In this document: one piece after another, positions 25,612 to 35,105 of the stretch | Numbering within the stretch: the first letter of the stretch is position 1 | Layout of the letters: every line of letters begins with the position of its first letter | NCBI GenBank assembly: GCA_024636675.1 | Contig: JAGXGM010000051.1 | Coordinates: 1 to 42,033 of the forward strand | Length of the DNA stretch: 42,033 nucleotides | Source of the DNA: Hydrogenophilales bacterium | Lineage (GTDB): Bacteria; Pseudomonadota; Gammaproteobacteria; Burkholderiales; Thiobacillaceae | Reading direction: 5' to 3' | Made by a program: the position numbers and the translations under genes | Notes under the pieces: generated by a model | Seen by the model: the letters and a program-made list of their open reading frames with translations, nothing else | Database searches by the model: none | Told to the model about the DNA's origin: nothing

Positions 25612-26730
25612 TCAATACATGCGATGCCGGAACAGCCAGGCGGCGGTCGCCAGAGCCACCAGTCCGATCGCGGCCATCGGCCATAACTGCGGGATCAACA
25701 ACTGGAATGGCGTGCCTTCGAGAAAGACCCCGCGCAGCACCACCAGGAAATAGCGCATCGGATTGAGCAGCGTCAGCTGCTGGATCAGCCAGGGCATGTT
25801 GGCGATCGGCGTGGCGAAGCCGGACAGGATGATCGCCGGCACCATGAAAAAGAACGCGCCCAGCATGCCCTGCTGCTGGGTCACCGCGAGCGAGGAAATC
25901 ATCAGCCCGACGCCCACTGCGGACAGCAGGAACAGCAGCACCCCGACATACAGGGTGAGCAGGCTCCCCATCAGCGGGACGCCGAACCAGAACACCGTCG
26001 CGGCAACGATCAGCGACGCTTCGACGATACCGATAATGAATCCCGGCAAGGCCTTGCCGATGAGGATTTCAACCGGCCGCATCGGCGTGACCAGCAGCTG
26101 GTCGAAGGTGCCCTGCTCGCGCTCGCGCGCCACTGAAAGCGAAGTCACCAGCAGCGTCACCAGCAGGGTAAGCAGACCGACGATGCCGGGCAGGAAAAAC
26201 CAGCGGCTTTCCAGGTTCGGGTTGAACCATGCGCGCGTTTCGATGTACGCCGGCGGCAGGCGGGTGCCGTGGGCCTCGGCCCAGTCGCGATTGAACTGAT
26301 CGACGATGGCGCGCACGTAGTTGACCACCAGCAAGGCGGTGTTCGAGTTACGGCCGTCGACGATAACCTGCAGCGGCGCGGTGCGTCCGCTCAACAGGTC
26401 GGCGCTGAATCGCGGCCCGATGCGCACCACCATGAGCGCCTCCTTGCTGTTGATCAGCGGCGCGATTTCGCCGCTATGGGACAGTTGCGCCACCTCCGTG
26501 AAACTGGGCGAGCCGCGCAAGGCGGCGGCCAGGTCGCGCGCGGCATAGCCGGCGTCCTCGTTGAATAGCGCATAGGGCACGTTCTTGAGATCGAACGTGG
26601 CCGCATAGCCGAACACCAGCAGCTGGATCAGCGGCGGCACGATCAGCACAAAACGGCTGCGCCTGTCTTTCAGCAGGGCCAGGAACTCCTTGCCCATCAG
26701 GGCCAGGATGCGTCTGAATACGCTGGTCAT
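25612..26730 (-). CDS. ABC exporter permease (YbhR-like)
   Basis: A 372-residue ABC-2 type membrane subunit with six helices, one near the N-terminus (FVLIVPPLIQLLVFGYAATF) and five in the last 200 residues, and a periplasmic domain of about 140 residues between the first two. It contains EREQGTFDQLLVTPMRPVEI, the coupling-helix segment of this family. It is the last gene of a four-gene run; its ATG overlaps the upstream permease stop (ATGA). The start was placed there although a longer frame exists upstream. It pairs with the neighbouring permease to form the channel of an MFP-linked exporter. Confidence 0.9.
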   Translation of the reverse strand: MTSVFRRILALMGKEFLALLKDRRSRFVLIVPPLIQLLVFGYAATFDLKNVPYALFNEDAGYAARDLAAALRGSPSFTEVAQLSHSGEIAPLINSKEALMVVRIGPRFSADLLSGRTAPLQVIVDGRNSNTALLVVNYVRAIVDQFNRDWAEAHGTRLPPAYIETRAWFNPNLESRWFFLPGIVGLLTLLVTLLVTSLSVAREREQGTFDQLLVTPMRPVEILIGKALPGFIIGIVEASLIVAATVFWFGVPLMGSLLTLYVGVLLFLLSAVGVGLMISSLAVTQQQGMLGAFFFMVPAIILSGFATPIANMPWLIQQLTLLNPMRYFLVVLRGVFLEGTPFQLLIPQLWPMAAIGLVALATAAWLFRHRMY

Positions 26731-27887
26731 TCCAGCCGCTTGCGCGCGTTGCGCCGGGTCAGACCGAGAAACACCGCGGCGAGCACGACCAGCGCGCCTG
26801 CATTGGGCAGAATCACGCTCCACACGTCGCCGGCCAGGAATACGGTTTGCAGAATCGCCACGTAGTAGCGCGCCGCGACGATGTGGGTGATGGCCTGGAC
26901 CACCACGGGCATGCTGCCGATATCGAAAATGAAGCCGGACAGCAAAAATGCCGGCAGGAATGTGGTGATGATGGCGATCTGACCGGCGACAAACTGGTTC
27001 TTTGCCACAGTGGAAATCAGCAAGCCCATCCCCAGCGCGGTAATGAGGAACAACGCCGATGCCACGAACAGCACCCACAGGGAGCCGCGCAGCGGCACCT
27101 CGAACAGCCAGATGGCCATGCTCACCGACAGCGCCAGCCCGCCCATGCCGAGAATGAAATACGGCAGCAGCTTGCCCAGGATCACTTCGCGCATCGCCAG
27201 CGGCGTCACCAGCAGCGCCTCCATGGTGCCCCGCTCCCATTCGCGCGCCATCACCATGGCGGTGAGCAGCGCGCCGATCAGCGTCATGATGACCGCAATC
27301 AGTCCGGGCACCAGGTAATTGCGGCTTTCCAGCTCGCTGTTGAACCACACGCGCTGCGTCAGCGATACCGGAGCGTCGAACGACTGCCCGCTCAGTCGTG
27401 CTGTCTGCTGCAGCCAGGTGCCCCAGGCGCCTTCCACATAGCCCATGACAATGCGCGCGGTATTGGCGTCAACGCCATTGACGATGAGCTGGATCGGCGT
27501 GCCGCCTGCCTGCTGCAGCTGGCGCTCGAAATCCTGGCGCAGCACCACGATGGCGTCGACGCGGCCGGCCATCATCGCCGCTTCCGCCTGCTGCAAATCG
27601 TTGTAGCGGGACGGCCGGAAATAGCGGGAACCCTGGAACGACGCGGTGAAACTTGCGGTGTCCGCGCTCGGCTGTTCGACCACCAGCGCGATCGGAATGT
27701 TTTTGGCATCGAGCGAGACGCCGTAGCCGAACAGCAGCAACAGCACCAGCGGCATCAGGAAGGCGATGGCGATACTGCTGGGGTCGCGCATGATCTGCAG
27801 GAATTCCTTGCGCATCAGGCCGCGCAGCCGCATGGACGCGCCGCCGCCCGAGGGCGCGGCGGCCGGGGTGGGGGGCGCCTCGCTCAT
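26727..27887 (-). CDS. ABC exporter permease (YbhS-like)
   Basis: A 386-residue ABC-2 membrane subunit with six helices and a large periplasmic loop after the first. Motifs: RKEFLQIMRDPSSIAIAFLM at the N-terminus and EWERGTMEALLVTPLAMREV in the coupling region. The N-terminal 20 residues are Pro/Ala-rich. It overlaps the ATPase gene by four bases and the second permease by four. Together with the ATPase, adaptor and second permease it matches the ybhGFSR layout of Escherichia coli. Confidence 0.9.
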   Translation of the reverse strand: MSEAPPTPAAAPSGGGASMRLRGLMRKEFLQIMRDPSSIAIAFLMPLVLLLLFGYGVSLDAKNIPIALVVEQPSADTASFTASFQGSRYFRPSRYNDLQQAEAAMMAGRVDAIVVLRQDFERQLQQAGGTPIQLIVNGVDANTARIVMGYVEGAWGTWLQQTARLSGQSFDAPVSLTQRVWFNSELESRNYLVPGLIAVIMTLIGALLTAMVMAREWERGTMEALLVTPLAMREVILGKLLPYFILGMGGLALSVSMAIWLFEVPLRGSLWVLFVASALFLITALGMGLLISTVAKNQFVAGQIAIITTFLPAFLLSGFIFDIGSMPVVVQAITHIVAARYYVAILQTVFLAGDVWSVILPNAGALVVLAAVFLGLTRRNARKRLE

Positions 27888-29656
27888 GCGGCTTCGGCCT
27901 CCTTGTCGTGAGCTTGGATCAGCTCCACGAAGGCGTCTTCCATGGTCGGCTCCGGCATCTCGGGCGTCTGCGCCTGTGCCTTGATGTCGGCCGGCGTGCC
28001 TTCGGTGAGGATCTCGCCCGCCACCATGATCGCCAGACGGTCGCAGTACTCCGCCTCCTCCATGAAATGCGTCGTCACCATGATGGTCACGCCCTGCCCC
28101 GCCAGCTCGCCGATGCGCTGCCAGAATTCCCGCCGCGCCAGGGGATCGACGCCGGACGTCGGCTCGTCGAGAAACAGGATGCCGGGCTCGTGCATCAGCG
28201 CGCAGGCGAGCGACAGCCGCTGCTTGTAGCCCAGCGACAGACCGGCACTGACCGAATTCGCGATCGGCGCCAGGGCGAACTCCTCCAGCGCCCAGTCGAT
28301 GCGCTGGGCGCCGTGACGGCCGAACAGCCCATAGGCGCTGCTGAAAAAACGCAGGTTCTCGGCCACGCTGAGGTTGCCGTAGAGCGAAAATTTCTGCGAC
28401 ATGTAGCCGATGCGCGCGCGCGCCTCCGCTCCCGCGGTACGCAGATCGGCGCCGGCCACGCGCAGCGTGCCGCCGCTGGGCGGCAACAGCCCGCAGAGCA
28501 TGCGGAAGGTGGTGGATTTGCCGGCGCCGTTGGCGCCCAGCAGGCCGAAGACCTCGCCCTCCTTCACCGCAAAGCTGACATTGCGCACCGCATAAAAGCT
28601 GCCGAAGCGCCGCTGCAGATCCTGCACCTCGATCACCACATGATCCGACTGTGCCGGTTCGAGCGGCACTTCCGCGGCATCGCTGCGCGGCGTTTCGTCT
28701 GGTTGCGTCCGCGCCTTGAGCAGGTCGACGAACGCATCCTCGAAGCGCGGCGGCGCCGGCTCCACCCGGGCCTGCTTCGCCTCCGGCAGCACAGCCTCGA
28801 GGTCAGGCGGCGTGTCGTCCTCCATCACCACCCGCACGTGATCGCCCTGCACCAGCGCATCGATCACCCCATCAGCCCGGGCCAGCCGGGCCTGCAGCGC
28901 GCGTTTCGGCAGGTCTGCCGCCGTCACCGCAAACGTGCGGCCGCGCACCGGCTCGCGCAGCGTGTCGGGCGTTCCCTGGTCGAGCAAATCGCCATCGTGC
29001 AGCACCACCACCTCGCTGCAGCGCTCTGCCTCGTCGAGATACGCCGTGCTCAGCAGCACGCTGGTGCCGTGCTGTTCCACCATGCGGTAGACAATGTCCC
29101 ACAACTCGCGCCGCGAAACCGGGTCGACGCCGACGGTCGGCTCGTCCAGCATCAGCAGCGGCGGCTGGCGCACCAGCGCGCAGGCGAGGCCGAGCTTCTG
29201 CTTCATGCCGCCGGACAGTTTCCCGGCCAGCCGGTCGGTGAACGGGGCCAGGCCCGCCATGTGCAGCAGTTCGTCGTAGCGGTCCGAACGCGCAGCCGGC
29301 GAAACGCCTTGCAGGTCGGCGTACAAATCGAGGTTTTCCTGCACCGTCAGGTCTTCGTAGAGACCGAAGCGTTGCGGCATATAGCCGATGGTGCCCTGCA
29401 CCTGCAGCGGCTGGCGGGCGACATCCATGCCCAGCACCTCGATGCGGCCCTGGTCCGGCATCAACAGGCCGGCGGCCAGCCGCATCAGCGTGGTCTTGCC
29501 GGCGCCATCCGGGCCGATGAGGCCGGTGACGATGCCCGGCTTGACGCTGAAGCTGACGTCCCTGAGCGCCTGTACCTCGCGGCCGCCGGCTCGAAAGCGC
29601 TTGCACAGGCTGGTAGCCTGCAGGGCCGCGCCGCGGGGGCTGGAGGCGTCGGCCAT
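27884..29656 (-). CDS. dual ABC ATPase (YbhF-like)
   Basis: A 590-residue protein with two fused nucleotide-binding domains that drive the exporter from the cytoplasmic face. Walker A is at about residues 46-53 (GPDGAGKTTL) and 373-380 (GANGAGKSTT). The first signature is LSGGMKQKLGLACAL with LMLDEPTVGVDP; the second is changed to LSLGYKQRLSLACAL with LFLDEPTSGVDP. Both H-loop regions are present (the second in MVTTHFMEE). A charged linker of about 60 residues joins the domains. The start overlaps the adaptor stop by one base, and the end overlaps the permease start by four. Confidence 0.94.
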   Translation of the reverse strand: MADASSPRGAALQATSLCKRFRAGGREVQALRDVSFSVKPGIVTGLIGPDGAGKTTLMRLAAGLLMPDQGRIEVLGMDVARQPLQVQGTIGYMPQRFGLYEDLTVQENLDLYADLQGVSPAARSDRYDELLHMAGLAPFTDRLAGKLSGGMKQKLGLACALVRQPPLLMLDEPTVGVDPVSRRELWDIVYRMVEQHGTSVLLSTAYLDEAERCSEVVVLHDGDLLDQGTPDTLREPVRGRTFAVTAADLPKRALQARLARADGVIDALVQGDHVRVVMEDDTPPDLEAVLPEAKQARVEPAPPRFEDAFVDLLKARTQPDETPRSDAAEVPLEPAQSDHVVIEVQDLQRRFGSFYAVRNVSFAVKEGEVFGLLGANGAGKSTTFRMLCGLLPPSGGTLRVAGADLRTAGAEARARIGYMSQKFSLYGNLSVAENLRFFSSAYGLFGRHGAQRIDWALEEFALAPIANSVSAGLSLGYKQRLSLACALMHEPGILFLDEPTSGVDPLARREFWQRIGELAGQGVTIMVTTHFMEEAEYCDRLAIMVAGEILTEGTPADIKAQAQTPEMPEPTMEDAFVELIQAHDKEAEAA

Positions 29657-30693
29657 CAGGACTGCGGGCAGGGCTGAGCAGCGGCCCCGCTGTCGGCGGG
29701 CTGATCGAACGGAATGGTGACGGTGGCAGGCATGCCCAGGCGCAGTTCATTGCGCGGATCGCACACGAAGACCCGCATCTGGTAGACCAGGCTGGTGCGC
29801 ACTTCGGTGGTTTCAACCGATTTCGGCGTGAACTCGGCCGTCGGCGAGAGGTAACCGACCCAGGCCTGATAGCGCTTGTCCGGATAGCTGTCGGTGGTCA
29901 CCACCGCACGCATGCCCGGATGGAGCTTGCCCAGTTGCGGCCCCGGCACATAGGCACGCACCCAGACCGGATCGGTCAGCGCCAGCGTATACACGGGCTT
30001 CTGCGGCGACGCCATGTCGCCCGGCTCCAGGATGCGGGTCCGGATGACGCCGTCGGCCGGCGCGTGGAGCACGGCGTCTGCCAGCTGCTGGCGGGCGATG
30101 GCGAGGGCAGCACGGTTGGCCTCCAGCGTAGCCCGGGCCGCTGCAATGTCCTCCTTGCGCGCGCCCAGCTGGGCGAGCTGCAGGGTTTCACGCGCCGCCT
30201 TCAGTTGCGCCTGGGCGCCGTCGGCGGCGGCACGCGCATCGTTGGCCTGCTGTTCCGCCACGAACTGCCGCGCCACCAGCGCCTTGATTCGCGCATAGGT
30301 GCGTTCCGCATTGTCGGCAGCCACCTGGGCGGCTTCGACTTCCGCACGCGCCTTGCGGATTTCCTGCGGCCGGCTGCCCGCCACCAGGCGCGCCACCACC
30401 TGCTCCTGGGCCGCCATTTGCGCTGCGCGCTGATCAACGTTCTGCGACAGGCTGCGCGCATCCAGCATGGCCAGCGGCTGGCCCTTGTGGACCCGTTCGC
30501 CCTCGCGCACCTGCATCTCGTCAATGCGTTCCGCAGCATTGAAGGCCAGTTCGACCTGGCGGATCTCCACGTTGCCATAGGCCACCAGCTGCGTGACCGG
30601 TTCGTCACGATCGTGCCGGACCCACCAGAACACCGCAATGGCCGCCACAACGGCGACAACGATAACGACGGGAAGGGCTATTTTTCGTTTCAT
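29656..30693 (-). CDS. HlyD-family periplasmic adaptor (YbhG-like)
   Basis: A 345-residue membrane-fusion protein with one N-terminal helix (ALPVVIVVAVVAAIAVFWWV). The barrel-sandwich halves are FNAAERIDEMQVREGERVHK and APADGVIRTRILEPGDMAS, separated by an alpha-helical hairpin of about 120 residues (about 85-205) rich in Ala, Glu, Arg and Lys. It links the inner-membrane ABC exporter to an outer-membrane channel of TolC type, which is not encoded here. It is the first gene of the exporter operon, and no TetR-type regulator (CecR in Escherichia coli) is seen beside it. Confidence 0.92.
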   Translation of the reverse strand: MKRKIALPVVIVVAVVAAIAVFWWVRHDRDEPVTQLVAYGNVEIRQVELAFNAAERIDEMQVREGERVHKGQPLAMLDARSLSQNVDQRAAQMAAQEQVVARLVAGSRPQEIRKARAEVEAAQVAADNAERTYARIKALVARQFVAEQQANDARAAADGAQAQLKAARETLQLAQLGARKEDIAAARATLEANRAALAIARQQLADAVLHAPADGVIRTRILEPGDMASPQKPVYTLALTDPVWVRAYVPGPQLGKLHPGMRAVVTTDSYPDKRYQAWVGYLSPTAEFTPKSVETTEVRTSLVYQMRVFVCDPRNELRLGMPATVTIPFDQPADSGAAAQPCPQS

Positions 30694-31277
30694 GCGACCT
30701 CGGCGATTCGATCAGCAGCCCCGCAAGCGGCAAGCGGCTGCCATTCCGGAACCGCGCTATACGCCCTATACGGCGGATGCTTGCCCTTTTCGTCGGGGAT
30801 AGACCATCCGGCGCAAGGGCCATGCGCCGCCAGCCCGGAGGGCCGGGCAACCCCGGCGCGCCGCAGGAACAGCCTGGCCGTGCCGGACAGCGCTGTCATG
30901 GGGCATTCCGCTGCACGCCGCACAACAGCGGGCAATTTGAAAAACCTGGCTTTTGCACCGGTTTCACGGGATTTCCTCCAATGCAGTTTTGGACCGTGGG
31001 CGACTCTTCCCCTTTTTGAGCATAGTCACAATCCTGCGCGACCCGCTCCGCGGCGAGAAACGCCACATTGGCAGCCACGCGGGCTTTCCGCGGTCGGGAT
31101 CGTGCCACGCGTCGTCGGCCCGCTGCCATGCCCCGAATCCGCGGCCACCCGGCCGGCTAATGCACCTGAATCGTGTACCTATACTGAATTTTCGCCGGCA
31201 TACCAGCGCCGCATGGCAGCAACCGTGGCGGCGTGCAAAAAGCCGCTTTCCCACCTCACTTTCAAGGAGCGAGCATC
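30694..31277. other. 584-base intergenic region
   Basis: This divergent gap carries the promoters of the exporter operon (left) and the HbpS-like gene (right). I see no recognisable gene, riboswitch or terminator. Visible features are two CTATACGCC/CTATACGGC half-repeats near 30758-30776 and a slightly AT-richer stretch near 30940-31030. Several reading frames are open here, but none looks like a known protein. Confidence 0.6.
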
Positions 31278-31784
31278 ATGCAACTGCCAATCACCCGACT
31301 ACTGCTGATCGCCCTGGCGCTGGGCGTTTCCGTTTCCGCCCGGGGCCAGGACGATGCCACGTTCAGCAGCGCCAGCCTGACCCCGGACAGCGCCCTGAAA
31401 GCGGCGCAGGCCGCGCTCAAGACCTGCCGGGATGCCGGTTTCAATGTGGCCGTGGCGGTGGCCGACCGCAGCGGCGTGACCCAGGTCATGCTGCGAGACC
31501 GTTTCGCCGGCGCCCACACCCCGCAGACCGCCATGGGCAAAGCCTGGACCGCAGCGAGTTTCCGCACCAATACCACCGACCTCATCGCCTTGACCCTGCC
31601 GGGCACCCCCTCCGCCGGTATCCGCCAGCTGCCCGGCGTAGTGATTCTGGGCGGCGGTATGCCCATCGAATCGAAAGGCAGCCTGGTCGGATCGATCGGG
31701 ATTTCCGGTGCCCCGACCGGGGCCGATGACGATCGCTGCGCCAAGGCCGGTATCGATGCCATCCAGGTAGAACTAGCCTTCTAA
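31278..31784 (+). CDS. HbpS/GlcG family (DUF336) periplasmic protein
   Basis: A 168-residue exported protein of the GlcG/HbpS family, whose Streptomyces member binds haem; the general function is unsettled. Residues 1-23 form a Sec signal peptide (LLLIALALGVSVSARGQ). The fold motifs are LKAAQAALKTCRDAGFNVAV, VAVADRSGVTQVMLRD, GKAWTAASF, LPGVVILGGGMPIES and LVGSIGISGA, with GADDDRCAKAGIDAI at the end. AAGGAG precedes ATG 31278. It is probably transcribed alone; the 31785-31903 gap before the next gene has no terminator I can name. Confidence 0.85.
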   Translation: MQLPITRLLLIALALGVSVSARGQDDATFSSASLTPDSALKAAQAALKTCRDAGFNVAVAVADRSGVTQVMLRDRFAGAHTPQTAMGKAWTAASFRTNTTDLIALTLPGTPSAGIRQLPGVVILGGGMPIESKGSLVGSIGISGAPTGADDDRCAKAGIDAIQVELAF

Positions 31785-31903
31785 GGCTGCGCAGTTGCCT
31801 GGCTTATGCGGAGTAAAAAAACGGCCTGTGGCTGACGATGCCAGCTGTCGCGACGCGCTGGCTTGAATCCAGCGCTGACTGAACTGGAGGAAAGGCTCCC
31901 ACC

Positions 31904-32539
31904 ATGAAAGAGATTCTTCCCGGCGTGTTTCACTGGAAGACCTTCCACGAAGGCATTCAGGCCTATGTCCACTCCTGCTACATCAATGCAACCGACCCGC
32001 CGGTGCTGATCGACCCGCGCGTGCCGGCGCAGGGAATCGAGTGGTTCGCGTCGCACGGCGCGCCCCGGCACATCTACCTGACCAATCGCCATCACTACCG
32101 GCACAGCGGCCGCTTTGCCGCGCGCTACGGCGCCGAGGTGTGGTGCCACAAGGACGGGCTGCACGAATTCACCCAGGGCGAGAAGGTCAATGGATTCAGT
32201 CACGGCAAGGAACTGCGGGGCGGCATCCTGGCGTTGAAGATCGGCGCGCTGTGCCCCGAGGAAACCGCGCTTTATCTGTCGCTGAACGGCGGGCTGCTGA
32301 GCCTTGGCGACGCCATCGTGCGCGATCGCGGCAGACTCGGCTTCGTACCGGACGCCTACATGGGCGACGACCCGGAAGGCGTCAAGCGCGGCCTGCGCAA
32401 AGCATTTCGCCAGCACCTGCGCGAACGCGAATTCGACCACCTGCTGTTTGCCCACGGGGCCCCCTGGATCGGCGGCGCGAGACATGCGCTCGAGGTTTTT
32501 TGCAGGGAGCCGAATCGCCAGGCGCAGTCGCCCTCATGA
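31904..32539 (+). CDS. MBL-fold-like protein with degenerate metal site
   Basis: A 211-residue cytoplasmic protein with the metallo-beta-lactamase outline: an N-terminal HWKTFHEG region, LIDPRVPAQG, IYLTNRHHYRHSGRFAARYG, then ALYLSLNGGLLSLGDAIVRD and LLFAHGAPWIGG. The metal motif THxHxDH reads T60-N-R-H-H-Y-R with H67 next, so the first His, the Asp and the last His are replaced. It may bind one metal, or none, and so act as a binding protein or an altered hydrolase. GGAGG precedes the ATG. It is 51 bases upstream of the SDR-VKOR fusion on the same strand, so it is probably the first gene of that operon. Confidence 0.75.
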   Translation: MKEILPGVFHWKTFHEGIQAYVHSCYINATDPPVLIDPRVPAQGIEWFASHGAPRHIYLTNRHHYRHSGRFAARYGAEVWCHKDGLHEFTQGEKVNGFSHGKELRGGILALKIGALCPEETALYLSLNGGLLSLGDAIVRDRGRLGFVPDAYMGDDPEGVKRGLRKAFRQHLREREFDHLLFAHGAPWIGGARHALEVFCREPNRQAQSPS

Positions 32540-32590
32540 GGGGCGCGCAGGTTCAAACACGCGAACGGATGACCACTGAGCAAAAAATTC

Positions 32591-35080
32591 ATGGCTGAAG
32601 CGAAAAAAAGCACCAGCCGCAGCAAGAAACGCCCGGCCCCGAAAAAGCCGGTCGTGCTGATGACCGGTGCCACCGGATTCCTCGGCCGCGCCATCGGCCA
32701 AGCGCTGGCGGCGGACTACACCGTGGTCGGACTGGACCGCAAGCAGAAGGATCAGGCGCACGCAGAATCCGTGCGCTGCGATTTCACGTCGGACGATAGC
32801 GTCGATGAGGCGCTGCGCGAAGTGTGGTCGCGCTTTGGCACCCGGATCGCCTCGGTGGTCCATCTGGCCGGCTATTTCGATTTCAGCGGCGAACCCAACC
32901 CGCTCTACCGGAAGGTCAATGTCGAAGGCACCCGCCGCCTCCTGCGCAAGCTGCAGGCCCTCGACGTCGAACAGTTCGTCTACGCCTCCACCATGCTGGT
33001 CCATGCACCTACCGAGCCGGGGGTGCCGATCAGCGAAACCTCGCGCGTCGAGCCGCGATGGGTGTATCCCCAATCCAAGCTGGAGACCGAAAACGTGGTC
33101 GCGCACGCGCACGGCGCCATCCCCAGCGTGGTGCTGCGCATCGCCGGGGTCTACACCCAGACGGTGCAGCCACCGACGCTGGCGCATCAGATCAGCTGGA
33201 TCTATGAACGCCAGTTCAAGGGCCGGGTCTTCCCCGGCGAAACCTCGCATGGCCAGTCGTTCGTCCACCTTGACGACCTGGTGGATGCCGTGGTGCGCAC
33301 CGTGGATCGGCGCGGCACCCTGCCGCCCGACCTCAAACTGCTGGTGGGCGAGGCGACGCCCCTGAGCTACGCCGCGCTGCAGAACCGGCTCGGCACGCTG
33401 ATCCACGGCGAGCAATGGGAAACCGAAACGGTGCCCAAGCCGCTGGCCAAGCTGGGCGCGCGACTGCAGGACAAGCTCGAAGCGGTGGTGCCGGATGCCA
33501 TCGACCGAGGCAAGAAGCCCTTCGTCAAACCCTTCATGGTCGAGCTGGCCGACGATCATTACGAGCTCGACATCGCGCGCGCGCAGGAACTGCTGGGCTG
33601 GTCGCCGCGCCACGCACTACGCGAGGAACTGCCCGCCATGGTGGCGATGCTGAAGGAGGATCCGCTGGCGTGGTATCAGGCCAACCGGATTCCCACGCCC
33701 GAGTGGATCGAGACGATCGCCGAACACCCCGCCGCCGCGCACGCCTTGCTGGAGAAATACGAACGATCGGTTCGTCTGCAGCACCGCCAGAACCTGTGGG
33801 CGCACTTCCTCAACCTGGGACTCGGCCTGTGGCTGGTCACCAGTCCGTCCGTGCTTGGCTATCCGGACTGGCCGATGACCCTGAGCGACCTGGCGAGCGG
33901 CGCTCTGATCATGCTGTTCAGCCTGCTGTCGCTGTCGCGGCACATGGCATGGGCCCGCTTCGCCAATGCCGGGGTGGGCGTATGGCTGCTGTTCGCGCCG
34001 CTCGTGTTCTGGGCGCCCACCGCCGCCGGCTACCTCAACGACACCCTGGTCGGCGCGCTGGTGATCGGCTTTTCCCTGCTGGTGCGGCCGTCCCCGGGGG
34101 TCGGGGTGGCGGCGCGCACCACCGGCCCCGACGTTCCGCCCGGCTGGCACTACAGCCCCTCCGCCTGGACGCAGCGGCTGCCCATCATCGCGCTGGCCTT
34201 CGTCGGCCTCTACATTTCGCGCTATCTCGCGGCCTTCCAGCTGGGCCACACGCCGGGCGCGTGGGACCCGTTCTTCGGCGACGGCACCGAACGCGTCATC
34301 ACCTCCGACGTCTCGAAAGCGTGGCCGGTGCCCGACGCCGGACTGGGCGCGCTGGTCTACGTCCTGGAAATCCTCACCGGCATCATCGGCGGGCGCTCGC
34401 GCTGGCGCACCATGCCCTGGCTGGTGATGCTGTTCGGCGTGATGATCGTGCCGCTGGGCGCGGTGAGTATCTTCTTCATCATCATCCAGCCCATCGTGAT
34501 CGGCACCTGGTGCAGCCTGTGCCTGCTCGCCGCGGTGGCGATGCTGCTGCAGATCCCCTACTCGCTCGACGAGCTGATAGCGAGCGGCCAGTTCCTGCTG
34601 GAGCGGCGGCGGCGCGGCAAGTCGGTGCTGCTGGCCTTCCTGCGCGGCGACACCATGGAAGGCGGCAGGCGGATTCCGCCGGACGACTTCGAGCGGCCTG
34701 CGCGGGCGGTGGTCAAGGAGATGCTGGGCGACGGCGTCAACGTGCCGTGGACCCTCGCCCTGAGCACAGTCCTCGGGATCTGGCTGATGTGCACCCGGCT
34801 GGTTTTCGGCACCGAAGGCGCGCAGGCCGACAGCGACCATCTCCTTGGCGCCCTGATCGTCACCGTGTCGATCACCGCCATGGGCGAAGCGGCTCGTCCC
34901 GTCCGCTTCATCAACATCCTGCTCGCCGTCGCCCTGATGTTCGCCCCCTTCATGTTCGACGGCGGCAGCCTCGTTGCCGACGCCGCAGGCGTGGCGACAG
35001 GACTGCTGCTGATCGCCTTGAGCATCCCCCGCGGCCGCATCGACAACCCCTACGGCAGCTGGAGCCGCTATCTGGTGTGA
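32591..35080 (+). CDS. SDR - SPW - VKOR - SPW fusion membrane protein
   Basis: An 829-residue protein with an unusual domain set. Residues 1-20 are a basic tail. Residues 20-320 form an extended SDR (NAD-dependent epimerase/dehydratase) domain with the GATGFLG nucleotide loop (26-32), VYAST and the YPQSK active site. About 395-500 is a four-helix SPW-type domain (LGLWLVTSPSVLGY, GVWLLFAPLVFWAP). About 525-670 is a VKOR-like domain with the CxxC active site Cys641-S-L-Cys644 and the VITSDVSKAWPVPDAGLGA loop. The last 110 residues are a second SPW-like domain. The loop cysteines that shuttle electrons in four-Cys VKORs are absent. The SDR half faces the cytoplasm and the rest is in the inner membrane. 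A disulfide reductase follows 25 bases later. Confidence 0.85.
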   Translation: MAEAKKSTSRSKKRPAPKKPVVLMTGATGFLGRAIGQALAADYTVVGLDRKQKDQAHAESVRCDFTSDDSVDEALREVWSRFGTRIASVVHLAGYFDFSGEPNPLYRKVNVEGTRRLLRKLQALDVEQFVYASTMLVHAPTEPGVPISETSRVEPRWVYPQSKLETENVVAHAHGAIPSVVLRIAGVYTQTVQPPTLAHQISWIYERQFKGRVFPGETSHGQSFVHLDDLVDAVVRTVDRRGTLPPDLKLLVGEATPLSYAALQNRLGTLIHGEQWETETVPKPLAKLGARLQDKLEAVVPDAIDRGKKPFVKPFMVELADDHYELDIARAQELLGWSPRHALREELPAMVAMLKEDPLAWYQANRIPTPEWIETIAEHPAAAHALLEKYERSVRLQHRQNLWAHFLNLGLGLWLVTSPSVLGYPDWPMTLSDLASGALIMLFSLLSLSRHMAWARFANAGVGVWLLFAPLVFWAPTAAGYLNDTLVGALVIGFSLLVRPSPGVGVAARTTGPDVPPGWHYSPSAWTQRLPIIALAFVGLYISRYLAAFQLGHTPGAWDPFFGDGTERVITSDVSKAWPVPDAGLGALVYVLEILTGIIGGRSRWRTMPWLVMLFGVMIVPLGAVSIFFIIIQPIVIGTWCSLCLLAAVAMLLQIPYSLDELIASGQFLLERRRRGKSVLLAFLRGDTMEGGRRIPPDDFERPARAVVKEMLGDGVNVPWTLALSTVLGIWLMCTRLVFGTEGAQADSDHLLGALIVTVSITAMGEAARPVRFINILLAVALMFAPFMFDGGSLVADAAGVATGLLLIALSIPRGRIDNPYGSWSRYLV

Positions 35081-35105
35081 ACCGCGCCGGCCGAGAGGAG
35101 ACCTT

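Noticed and set aside
30694-31277. Possible riboswitch or structured RNA in the large gap
   Set aside because: No conserved core of any riboswitch class could be matched by eye, and no terminator follows.
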